Assembly: GCA_021018995.1 (NCBI GenBank)
Contig: CM037593.1
Coordinates: 35,539,810-35,603,809 of the forward strand
Length of the DNA: 64,000 bases
DNA from: Chloranthus sessilifolius
Lineage: Eukaryota > Streptophyta > Magnoliopsida > Chloranthales > Chloranthaceae
Direction: 5' to 3'
A program made the translations under genes and the position numbers. Below, piece after piece: positions 54,465-64,000 of the stretch; position 1 is the first letter of the stretch; every line of letters starts with the position of its first letter. A model generated the notes under the pieces. It was not told the origin of the DNA, did no database searches, and saw only the letters and a program-made list of their open reading frames with translations.

Positions 54465-56473
54465 GGTATCCGATCACTAATGATCGAATGCCAAAGAAAA
54501 GAGATATCTGAAGAGGCCCAAGGCATTACTGACGGGCATGCTGCATTCAGAACGAACTTCAAACATCAGACGGGTAACATGGTGAGAAAACGAAAGCCCT
54601 AGATGCCAGGCTAAACATTCGTTTCTTAAAGTAATCGGTCCCCAACCGCTTAGCGACATTACTGGGCATAACTGAGGTGGAACGAGTTACAAAAGCCCTA
54701 TATGTCAGGCTAAACATTCGCTTCTCGATATGATTTGAAGGTATTTGATATTTAAGATTCATTCTGAATACAATAGCTTCACAAGTAAGAGGGGTGATCG
54801 ACCCACACTTATAGATAGGCTCTAAGCAAAACTACGCAAGGCTCTATAGTTTGCGTCCAATCCTTGGAGGCATTTGACTGCCCCATCTGACTATTCACGG
54901 GTGCCCCTACTAAAAGTAGGGTTTGAGGTCTTTGGGCGAACCCATCGATCTTGAAGTTTATTTAGCATGACTACCCGAGTGGAGCGAATAGAGGTCGCAA
55001 TGCTTTTTGGGAGGACATGCCAATTTCGAAGATGTGCCTCGGATCAACATGACCTAGAGCATCTAGCTTCAACTACCTTGATTAGGTTCAGCCAAACATT
55101 GGGTATCCCCCTAAAGGGACATCCAATCCTGGTCTCTGCCAACAATGATCATAAGCCTTATTCAACTATGTATAATCATGCACCCATCAGGGGCAATAAG
55201 CAACAACAAAGGCGATGGAAGCGCCAACCCAGACCTGCCTGGGTACAATTTACAAGAACAAACGACCATCATACGGATACTCAGATGCATGGCGTACACT
55301 TTACAGGGATACCACTGCTAATATAGGTTTTAAGCTTGCAAAAAATAAAAGAGAAATGAACCCTTTCGGATGCATGGTTGCACATAGTCTGATTGATATG
55401 TGATCTCATTCTCAACAGGTTGGTCTCTACCAACGATTGACCTTTTCCAACGAATTTGAAGCTAAAGACACTAGAGTTCACATGAATCTGAAACAAAGCA
55501 CTCATCGCAAAGATTTAGCAGTGGAGTCGACTCGATCGAAACATTGACTGTTTGATCGGGACTGACACTGTTGCTCCTTCCTTGAAGTAGGATCCAGAAT
55601 CCAAAGTGTGCCTTAGACTTAGGACGTTACTATAGCATAGTGGTGTTGCTAATAAAATATCGACATTTTGTTGCATCAGAACACGCATGTGCGTAGCTCT
55701 ATGGGGAAGCACAGATTTATTCTTCTTTTTCAAAATGATTTTCTCTCTTTTTTTTAATAGACCTGACGTCAGTGGTGAGATGCTTCATCTAATTTGTCCA
55801 TCACTGAGAAGTTGCTTGCTTCAAGGCTTTGGACCGTGTGATATTCCTGCATATTCTTGAGAAAAGGTCAGTCCCTTTTTTGTTTATACATATAAAGAAA
55901 ATGCATCCTAAAAAACAAAAGGAAAAGTAGATTTCTACCTACATTTTTTTCATTTTCAAGATATTTTTTTAGATTTTTATTTTCGGAGATTTTTTGTTAT
56001 TTTTTTTCATTTTGGAGATTGAAATATGATGCTAGAAATATCAGTAGAAATACATGCACATTTTTTGGTATTTGGATTTTTCTTGATTTTTTATTTTTGG
56101 CTTTCTCTTTTTTTTTTTTGATGCCTTGACAGTAAGACGGAGTAACGGGTCCCATTTTGAGCATAGTCAAACTCTTTCATGCAGTCGGACCTAAGTGAGT
56201 TTTCAGATTTTAACAAGGTCAGAACGTTGATCCCTTTGGATTGAGTCAAACCTTTCTTCTTGCCTCAGGTCATACGTTTGACGGTGCGGTTTCACAAAGA
56301 CAATTCTGGTCGGGACCCGATTCGAACTAGCATGAGCGGCCCAGTCGGACAAGAGGGTACAAGCAAAGTAACAAAAGGGTTCCTCAAACATCAATCTTCT
56401 CAATCAGTCTAAACCTTTCTTTTTCAATTTTTTCTCTTTTCTTTTCTTTTTTTATTTATCTCCTTTTTCTACC
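54465..56473 (-). other. 3' non-coding region of element E
   Basis: No credible gene. A two-copy repeat lies 98 bp apart (54593-54630 and 54691-54728, 'aaagccctagatgccagg' type). 56130-56360 matches C at 50390-50620 inverted. 55870-56120 is T-rich. The 119-codon plus-strand frame at 54967 has no recognisable protein features. The place corresponds to where C carries its antisense ORF. Confidence 0.55.
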
Positions 56474-56605
56474 CGTGGCGCCCTTTCGGGTTTTCACCAC
56501 GTCCATGGGTTTAGCTCTCTTATCCCAAGCGCCCTTTCGAGTTTTCACCTGGTCCGCACAAGCTCATTATTTTCACCCATAATGCCCTTTCGAGTTTTCA
56601 CCATG
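56474..56605 (-). other. Triplet of GNRA hairpins, element E
   Basis: Three 28-nt units at 56578-56605, 56525-56552 and 56474-56501 (sense order). Lower arms CATGG/TTATG, CCAGG/CTTGG and CGTGG/CCACG each give five pairs (with G-U wobble). The upper arm is CYC-GAAA-GGG, and TGAAAA opposes a dinucleotide. Spacing is 53 and 51 nt, as in C (53 and 50). Confidence 0.75.
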
Positions 56606-57239
56606 TCCATCTTGCTTTGAACTTATATTTATATTTTATTTTTTTATTCTTTTTATTTCTTTCATCATTATTTTTTCAGCAGCCACGACATAGACGTTGA
56701 TTCGGTCATAGCCGGCTGGATGGGGTTCTAGTGTCATCTCACAACTCGACTTGTGTTGACTTAACAGATATTATGACTGCTTGTTAACCTAAAAGAGGGC
56801 TTTCTTCAGGGTGTAGCTTGGCCATGGGTTAGGTTAAGATTTGAAGGTATGATGGGCTAAAAGGGTTTCCTTGATACGGCTTTAGTTTTCTCAACATACT
56901 TTCTTCCTTGGGGGTTTTTACTGTACATGCCCCGTGATTCTTCTACACATTTTTTGTTCTTTTTGCTCCATTTCAAGCAATCTCTTTTTGAGGTTTTACT
57001 TTTTTTATTTTTTTTAGATTTTGCTAGTAACTTTACTTCCTCTTTTTTGTATATGTACACACATTTTTTTTTAAGGAGGGGTTTTTTTTTTTTTTTTTTT
57101 TTGAAAGAAAGGCCTAGGCTCAATTGGGGTAGCAAGGGATATCATCATTTTTAGGGATGCTTTCTGGCTACTGTGTTTGGAATGATGGCCTCTTTTGGGT
57201 GGTTCTTAAGCAGTCACGTATCCATTTCAACAATACTCA
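56606..57239 (-). other. Spacer between hairpins and integrase, element E
   Basis: No gene. Poly-T at 57081-57104 (poly-A in sense), matching the poly-A run at 49741 in C. Lys-rich frames over it are artefacts. Confidence 0.55.
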
Positions 57240-58400
57240 CCTTGTCATGATAGACTAAGAGTAGAACCGTCAGACGTATCCAGCATTGATGGGCTCAGGA
57301 AGATGATCTCCGTCCATGGTGGCGAGGCGAATGGCGTATCCCGGTAGCACTTCTCGGACGACGTAAGGTCCTTCCCAGTTTGGCTCAAACTTTCCTCTCA
57401 GATCGGCGTGGAGGGATGGGAAGATCTTCTTCAGTATAGTGTCTCCTACCTTTAGATCTCGACCTCTGACAAATTTATTATAAGCGCGTGCAATTCACCC
57501 CTGATAAACTTAAGTATGACACAAGGCTAGGAGTCTTTTCTCATCTAGTAAGTTCAGCTGATCAAAGGGTGATCTTTCTCTCTTTGCTTCGGGTAAGCCT
57601 GATTCCATGAGAATTCGGAGCGAGGGTACTTCAACCTCAACTAGTAGGACGGCCTCGGTTCCATATATAAGGGAGAACGGTGTTGCCCCTGTAGCAGTAC
57701 AGATTGACGTTCTGTAGGCCCACAAAGCAAACGGTAGCATTTTGCTCTAATCTCAATAGGTGACGACCATTTTCTCTAGGATGTGGATTACCGTCTTATT
57801 TGCAGCTTCCACGGCTCCACTAGTTTGAGGCCGATAAGGTGACGAGCAATGGTTCTTGATTTTGTATTGCTCGCAGAAGGCTCGGATGCGCTTATTCACA
57901 AAATTGGTGACATTGTCTGTGATGATATCTTTGGGTATTCCAAATCGACACACAATATTACTCTTGAGGAACTTCTCGACGTGACTGGCCGTGATGTTGG
58001 CATATGATGCTGTTTCTACCGATTTGGTAAAGTATTCAATGGTGACGAGGATGAACCGATGTCCGTTTGATGCTTTTGGATTAATCATTCTGACGACGTC
58101 AAGGCCCCAGGTAGCAAATGGCCAAGGAGTGGTCATGCAGTGTAGATCGATGGCAGGGGCGTGTATCAAACTGGAGTGTTCCTGACACTTATAGCATTTC
58201 TAAACATATTTGCAGCAATCTGATTCCATAGTGGTCCAAAAGTATCCCTGCCGTAGAATTTTCTTAGCGAGCATGTGACCGCTAACGTGGGCTCTGCATA
58301 CTCCCTCGTGGATCTCCTTCATAATATTGGTCGCTTCACTTTCAGTAAGGCACCTGAGCAAGATGTTATCGTAGGATCACTTGTAAAGGCATTCCCCACA
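57240..58400 (-). pseudogene. Integrase of element E
   Basis: Zinc domain around 58320-58190 (HEGVCRAHVSGHML, then CYKCQEH). Core 58169-57753 open: WGLDVV, IITDNVTNF and YRPQTSGAVEAANK, so the DDE residues are present, although Gly after ITDN is Val. After two stops the sequence continues at 57740-57510 (LPFALWAYRTS) and ends with the NWEGPYVVREVL module near 57390-57330. The total is a full-length Tat integrase with about six stops. Confidence 0.82.
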
Positions 58401-59085
58401 AATGATGTATCCTACCGCTAGACGTTGAATGGTTCATCAGTCCGTCTTGAACGTACCCTCAAGAAAAGTTAGGGTCTCAAGGAAATTCTTAATATCTCAA
58501 AACCACGGTGGCTCATCATCAGGATTTGTAGGTTCCTCAATCTGTAGGCAGAAGGCCGGCTCACTTCTCTGCTCGATCATGATCGGCTTCATCTCATAAC
58601 CATATGAGATTTCTATCATTGATGCCAACGTGGCTAGTGTGTCGGCGAAGCAATTCCTCATTCGGGAGACATATGAGAATGTCACGTCTTGGAAGTAAGC
58701 TATCAGATCCTCGAGGTGTTCATGATAGGGGATCAGTTTCTCATCTTTTGCATTCCAGTCCCCATTCGTCTAGCATATGATTAACTGTGAATCGCTGAAC
58801 ACTCGAAGGTGAGTTACGTTCAGATCGAGAGCCACCTGCAGACCAGCAGCATAAGCCTTGTACTCAACCATGTTGTTAGTGCAAGGAAAGTTGAGCTTGA
58901 TAGAGACTGGTACATGGGATCCCTTTGGTGAGATTAGAATGGCACCAACTCCCTGACCTTCGGCAATGGCCGCCCCGTCAAAGTGCATTACCCATGATTC
59001 TTCTGCTTCTTCTGTATCGTCCTCCGTCATGAACATAATGTCTTCATCCGGGAACTCCGTTCTCAAAGGTTCATAATCTGGCAAA
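58401..59085 (-). pseudogene. Archaeal-type RNase H of element E
   Basis: 59084-58770 is open: SWVMHFDGAAIAEGQGVGA, NNMVEYKAYAAGLQVALDL and VFSDSQLIIC give the Asp, Glu/Lys and Asp positions of RNase HI (the usual YEA is YKA here). After a stop at 58769 the C-terminus continues (58685-58497, FSYVSRMRNCFADTLATLAS). This second RNase H defines the Tat lineage. Confidence 0.75.
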
Positions 59086-59630
59086 GGATTATCAGTAAGA
59101 TGATCGGCGAGTGCCTACCCCTTGATTGACTTCTGAGTGACATATGTGATGTCAAATTCAGACAATAAAAGTTGCCATTGTGCAGTCCACCCAGTGAGAG
59201 CTGGCTTCTCGAACATGTATTTCAACGAATCCATGCAAGCTAGGAGCAGCACGGCTTGGGATAGCAAGTAATGGCGGAGCCTTTGAGTAGCCCATACAAG
59301 AGCCAGGCATGCTTTCTTCAGATGAGAATAGTGTGTTTCATAATCAGTAAATTTCTTGCTCATATAGTAAATGGCCTGCTCTCTTCTTCCTGTCTCGTCA
59401 TGCGGACCTAAGACGCATCCTATCAAAACTTTCGTCGTGGAGAGATACATCAAGAGTGGTCTCCCTGGCTCGGGTGGTTCCAACATAGGTGGGTTAAGGA
59501 AGTAGCTTTTGATTTTATCGAATGTTGCCTGATAATCGTCATTCCATTCAGCGGGCAAGCTCTTCCTTAGTAGCTTGAAGATCGACATGTAGATTGGAGT
59601 TAGTTGTGCAATGAACCGATTGATATACTA
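59086..59630 (-). pseudogene. RT-linked RNase H of element E
   Basis: 59588-59115 open for 157 codons (SIFKLLRKSLPAEWNDDYQA, then GRREQAIYYMSKKF, then TQRLRHYLLSQAVLL). A TAG precedes ALADHLTDNP. Of the usual catalytic motifs, the first (DAS-like) is weak, as is usual for the degenerate first RNase H in Tat elements. Confidence 0.7.
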
Positions 59631-60480
59631 TATTCTACCTTAGAACCCTCTAACTTCTTTCTCAGTAGATGGTGGTGGTATCTCTGTGATAGCTTTGACT
59701 TTGATTGGGTCAACCTCGATCCCTCTCCTGCTGACGATGAATCCTAACAATTTTCTGAACATAACACCAAAAGCACACTTCTATTGATTCAGATGTAACC
59801 TGTACTTTCTCAACCTCTCAAACAACTTTTGAAGGTTTACTAAGTGATCGCTTCACTCTAGTGACTTGGCTATCATATCATCGACATATACTTTAATTTC
59901 TCGGTGCATCATGTCTTGAAATAGAGCAGTCATAGCTCTTTGGTATGTTGCACTGGCATTCTTTAGCCTAAACGGCATGACTTTGTAGCAGAAGGTTTCT
60001 CAAGGAGTGATAAACACCGTCTTCTCTCGATCCACCTCTGCCATCTTAATCTGATTGTATCCTAAGAATCCGTCCATAAAAAAAAGTATCCCGTGCTTAG
60101 CAGTGTTATCGACCAAGATGTTGATGTCCGGTAATGGAAAATCGTCTTTCGGGCTCACTTTGTTCAAAATTTTGAAATCGATGCACATACGGACCTTTCC
60201 ATCTTTCTTTGGGACAGGCACAATATCGGCTAGCCACTGTGGGTATTTAGATACTATGAGAAACCCTGCATCATACTGCTTGATGACCTCATCCTTGACC
60301 TTCAACATCCACTCGGGTCGGAGACGTCTCAGCTTTTGCTTAACCAGCTTCATATCAGGGTAGAGAGGTAACTCATGCTTGACCAAATCGGTGTCTAGAC
60401 CAAGCATGACCTCATATGACCAGGCAAAAATGTCTTGATATGACCAAAGGAAGTCTATCATGCTTTTTCTTTCTTCGAGA
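59631..60480 (-). pseudogene. Reverse transcriptase of element E
   Basis: 60461-60000 open: DTDLVKHELPLYPD, VPVPKKDGKVRMCIDF, LFFMDGFLGYNQIK (motif A). A TGA where Trp is expected (ITP-stop-ETFCY) ends it. It continues in the same frame with VMPFRLKNASATYQRAM, EIKVYVDDMIAKS (YVDD intact, about 59905), further stops, and LLGFIVSRRGIEVDPIKVK. Confidence 0.8.
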
Positions 60481-60982
60481 GATCGCGACGTTTCGATCTT
60501 GGTAATGTGGGGAATCTCCTCAATCCCTAGATTAACGCCCTCAGTTTCCTCGATAATAGGGGTAGGGCCATGCTCAAAGTCGGCAAACTAGTCAAGGAGC
60601 TCATTCTGGAGCTCCTCAAAAGGGCCATCCTTGTCCAGACTCGTGATTCCAACCTCTTCTTGTATTTTTATAGGAAAGGGGTCGATTTCATGTGGGACGG
60701 GTTTTTCAATTAAGGCATATTTTTGTGTGATTTTATCTGGAATCTTAAAAGATAATATTTTTGGGTTTTGTATATTTTTTATATTTTTGGGATTTTGTAT
60801 TTTTTCAATGTTTTTGAGGTTTTATATTTCTTTAGAGACGGACCCTTGGTAGCACGAGTCTGTGTATATACAAGGTATTGCCTGCCAAGGGCTTATCTCA
60901 CTTTTTATAGGTTTTTTTTTTTTGGGAAATAGGTGCCAAATTGTAGGCCACTCCCTGCTTTCAGAGTTTGGGAAAAAGATGC
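60481..60982 (-). other. Protease-RT linker of element E
   Basis: Stop-rich linker, T-rich in plus orientation (60760-60920). It is collinear with 27963-28480 of C. No separate gene. Confidence 0.5.
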
Positions 60983-62288
60983 TCAATTGCATACCTGACT
61001 TGCTGCCCCTTTACCTTTTTGGATGTAGGAGGCTGGCGAATGTGACTCTTCTAGACCGGCCTCCATCATATAGACCATAGGTTCGTCTAAGATTTCATCC
61101 TCAAACGTCTGTAGAGTCCTGTGGTGGTTTACCACAGCTAGATCTATTTCAAGGTAAGGAAGGGAGATGTGGGGATTGGTGGGATGGACAGGGGCTGTAG
61201 GTTTGTGTGGGGTCAAATGGGTTACCGCATTCCTATCAATCTTTATGACCCCAGCACTGACAAAGGATTCCTTGATGTGTGGCCTAGGACGAGGTTTCTC
61301 TTCTATGTTGATTCCTTGAGCTCTTGCAGCTGCAGCGACCCTAGTTTTCTCCTTGGCCTCTCGGACCTCTTCCTCTGTGGACTTGTAACCTAACCCGAAT
61401 CGGACTTTCTGCCCCTTGGCAACAATTGGCTCTCTTCTGCCTTGCAGTCTAGGCTCGAGCCCTCTGCCTTTCTGATAGCCCCATTTATGAAGCATGGCCA
61501 CCGCTGCTTCCGTTTCGCCGCCGGTTATTGACGTGATGTTTTTCAGGGGTTTTGGGCCTACTGTCGACACCTCATACTCGAAACTGTGGAGGTCGGTGTC
61601 TTCCTCAGTATATGGAACATCCACTACCATAGGATTTTCAATGCTATGGGTGGCCTTGTCTTTCTCATTATGCCCTTCACCAATGATGGTGATCACTTTC
61701 TGTCGGGATATAAATTTTAGCTTTTGATGGAGGGTAGAAGGTATCGCGCCGACTTCATGTAACCACGGGCATCCTATCAGTAAATTAAAAGAAGATTTGA
61801 TATCCATCACTTGAAAAGGTATAGAGAAGGTCATGGGCCCAATTACTAATTCCAGATCGACCTCTCCCATTATTTCTCTTCTTGTATTATCAAATCCCCG
61901 CGCTAGTCCTTGTCGGCCTTAGCATATAGGGGTCCACGTCGATCTTGGTGGCAGTCCTCAACGGGCACACATTCAGAGCCGACCCGTTATCAATCAGAAT
62001 TAAGGGAATTATCATGTTCCCTGATTCGATAGTAATATTGAGGGATTTAGCATGAATGTTTCCCTCCTCAGGTAGATCTACGTTCGAAAATGAAAGGACA
62101 TTGGGTGCCATCACCTGTCCGATTATTTGCCCAATCTCGTCTGGGCTCACTTGTTGGGACACATGGGCATTCTTTAACGCCCCCATTAGAGCTTGGAAAT
62201 GGAGTGGGGACGTCATCAAAAGATCCCAAACAGTGATATGGGCTAGCATCCTTCTTAATTGAGTCTCGAGAATGTGCTCCCGACTCAT
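60983..62288 (-). pseudogene. Protease and G-patch region of element E
   Basis: 62288-61890 carries SREHILETQLRRMLAHITVWD and the active site LILIDNGSALNV. A one-base frameshift near 61900 (in TRTSA, then GFDN) leads to 61870-60983, open for 295 codons: VMDIKSSFNLLIGCPWLHE (ILGRPW changed to IGCPW), then WGYQKGRGLEPRLQGRREP, a G-patch-like motif, then a basic linker ending QVCN. The protein processes the polyprotein, and the G-patch probably binds nucleic acid. Confidence 0.75.
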
Positions 62289-64000
62289 CTTCTCAAACGG
62301 GTGGACTGCACTGTCCTTCTTCCCCTCTAACCATATTGGTGCTGGTGTTGTTGCTGTTGCTATTAAAGTTGTTGTTGTTGTTGCCTTAGGTTATTTCGAG
62401 ATTCTTCTCGATCTGATAATGAAGTCTATTATCCCTCCTTGCTGCTGCTGTCGGCGTTAGCATTGGTTTGCTCATAGCTCAGCGGGACCTGATGTGGATC
62501 ATAGGTTGGTCCTGAGAGCTAGAATGGTATGGATGCTGGCACTTGAAGTGCATGTACTGATGGCTTTGGGAGGGTAGGTAAGACCTGGCTTACCTCAGTG
62601 ATGGATGGGTGGGTGGCAAAATTGGGTCAGGTAGGGGTGGTGAAGTTTACCGGTTGTTGCATAGGGGGTAGTAGGGTGGGCGGAGGCCATTGGTAGTTGA
62701 TGGGTGGGGGCAGAGGATTGGGGGTTTGATGGGCCACTAGGGAATTGACAGGGGTGGTAGAGTTTGTGGGTGGTTGAAATGGGGATAATGGGGTGGGTGT
62801 AGGCCACTGGTAATTGATGGGTGCAGGTGGAGAATTGGGGGTTGGATGGCTTATTGGGTAATTCAAGGGGTTGGTGGAGTATGGTTGATACGCATTTATT
62901 TGTACGTAATTTATGGGAGTGGATGGTGGAAAATAGGCCCTAAGATCTAGGGGTTCGGCTTGTGGTGTAAGAGTGGGAAAGTAATCCGCCAGATTCAGGG
63001 TTTCAATCACCCCAATGGTTCTTTCTTCTCAGTCTTGCTGCCTTGGGATCATAAAATTTTCTCTGTTACTGATATAATCAGAGGGGTCAAATTCATACTC
63101 TTCCTCAATTTCCTTTACCATCCCTATGGTGGGTCTAGGACCTGCTATTCTAGTAGGGTGTGGTGGTAAAGGCACCTGATGGATATTCGCATACTGGTTA
63201 CTTGGGTGGGTGCAAGGAGAATGATTTTCCTAGCATCGATTAAGTCTTGGATCGCGTGCTTCAATGGGAAGCAGCGATCAGTTAGGTGACCCAGACCCTG
63301 ATGGAAATTGCAATGAGTATTGGGGTTTAAATTATATGAAATCGGATTGGGAGGAGGTCGTGGTTGGAGAACAGTTATTAAACCCTTTTCAATTAATAAT
63401 GGCAAAAGTACACTCAAGGATTGCCCCAAGGGCGTAAAGACTCAATCATAACGGGCTGTCCTCTCTGGGATCATTTGCATTCCCTGCCCATTCCCAGCTC
63501 TCTGTACTGGCCCTGTCTTGATGGGAGCTGGTTGCGCTGCTTTAAATTGGAAGGGGGCTACATTGTTATTATTGGGCCAGGTGTTTGCAATTCTATACCT
63601 CTGCCCCTGTTATTCTATCATTTCTCTGCTCGGCCAACCTCCTAAACCCTCTCGCTCCCCCAGATGTATTCTTGTTCAATTGCCCTTCTCTGATGGCATC
63701 CTCACAGCGGTTGGAGTTCCTTACCAAGTTAGCAAAACTGGACTGCTACTAGTATACAAGAAAATCCTAGATCACTGGTAGGATATTTTTTGAGATCATT
63801 TCTATCTGCTCATCGTCAGGTATCCTGTTTCTGACTTGAGTTGCCAGTGCCCTCCAACGCCCTAAGTAATCACTGAAGGTTTCATTAGAGTTCTGCTTCA
63901 ATCAGGCTAGATCTGACTTGCGAGGCTCAATGTCTATGTTATAGACATATTACTCTTGGAATAGGTGGGTCAGATCCTTCCACGTTTTAATCATTGATGG
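62289..64000 (-). pseudogene. gag: gag of element E, N-terminus outside window
   Basis: Sense order from the right edge: end of the gag core (SMIKTWKDLTHLFQE near 63990-63950, NRCEDAIREGQ near 63700), then 63429-63145 with the C-x2-H-x4-H-x4-C knuckle (CNFHQGLGHLTDRC) and LKHAIQDLIDA. A Pro-rich linker follows (63010-62627), with a two-copy repeat containing PINYQWPTPTPL and PINYQWPPPTLL, about 117 bp apart. 62460-62290 is a Gln-rich stretch. Stops and frame changes throughout. It is collinear with 24907-26642 of C. Confidence 0.75.

Larger units (their letters stand above)
52810..64000 (-). mobile_element. Element E: Tat-lineage Ty3/gypsy retrotransposon, 5' end outside window
   Basis: Minus-strand element with 3' LTR 52810-54451, PPT, hairpin triplet, integrase, archaeal-type RNase H, RNase H, RT, protease with G-patch, and gag running off the right edge. 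It is closely related to C in coding regions but has a different U3 and no antisense ORF. RT keeps YVDD, and integrase keeps WGLD, ITDN and VEAAN. Stops and at least one frameshift make it defective. Confidence 0.88.

Noticed and set aside
54967-55326. 119-codon plus-strand frame in E, considered as an antisense ORF like that of C
   Set aside because: No resemblance to the plant-mobile-domain pattern and no dyads nearby; composition is ordinary non-coding.

Overview
The window looks like intergenic heterochromatin of a flowering plant. It is a nest of Ty3/gypsy LTR retrotransposons, and I see no host gene, tRNA, rRNA or CRISPR array. All coding traces belong to two plant gypsy lineages. The Athila lineage is shown by a protease with the LLDFGASVNLLP signature, a third ORF after pol, a tRNA-Asp-like primer site and 2.5-2.8 kb LTRs. 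The Tat/Ogre lineage is shown by a second 'archaeal-type' RNase H after the usual one and a primer site beginning TGGCGACTC. The species cannot be named from the sequence.

Layout, using my own labels. Element A (1-15675, minus strand) is Athila-like. Its 3' LTR is cut by the window start. It keeps gag and a broken ORF3 but has no protease, RT or integrase, and a solo LTR of its own family (6613-9251) sits inside ORF3. Element B (15676-20461 or somewhat further, minus) is an older Athila-type element with no coding sequence, and A is inserted in its 3' LTR. Element C (about 20462-52809, plus) is a heavily decayed Tat element with gag, protease/G-patch, RT, two RNases H and integrase. After integrase it carries an antisense ORF of the plant-mobile-domain type. 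Its integrase is split by element D (31015-48859, minus), a full-length and nearly intact Athila element with 2.5 kb LTRs. Element E (52810 to the window end, minus) is a second Tat element running off the right edge.

How the parts work together. Each complete element would be transcribed from a TATA box in its LTR, primed at the PBS and PPT, and would encode its own capsid, protease, RT/RNase H and integrase. Stop codons, frameshifts and lost catalytic residues make A, B, C and E defective as they stand. D is the closest to active, with a completely open DDE integrase segment. By eye the two LTRs of A differ at about 10% of positions and those of D at about 4%, so D is younger than A.

The most interesting signals are non-coding. 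(1) Three 28-nt GNRA-tetraloop hairpins lie downstream of integrase in both C and E, with matching spacing and compensatory changes in the lower stem. (2) A 61-nt structured block just upstream of the PPT is shared by A, B and D, again with compensatory pairs. (3) A 23-bp dyad, TGGCGCA-N9-TGCGCCA, occurs three times in the 5' leader of C and twice upstream of its antisense ORF. (4) Palindromic CTCGCGAG arrays with a TATA-like box precede ORF3 in A, and a related block does so in D, suggesting an internal promoter.
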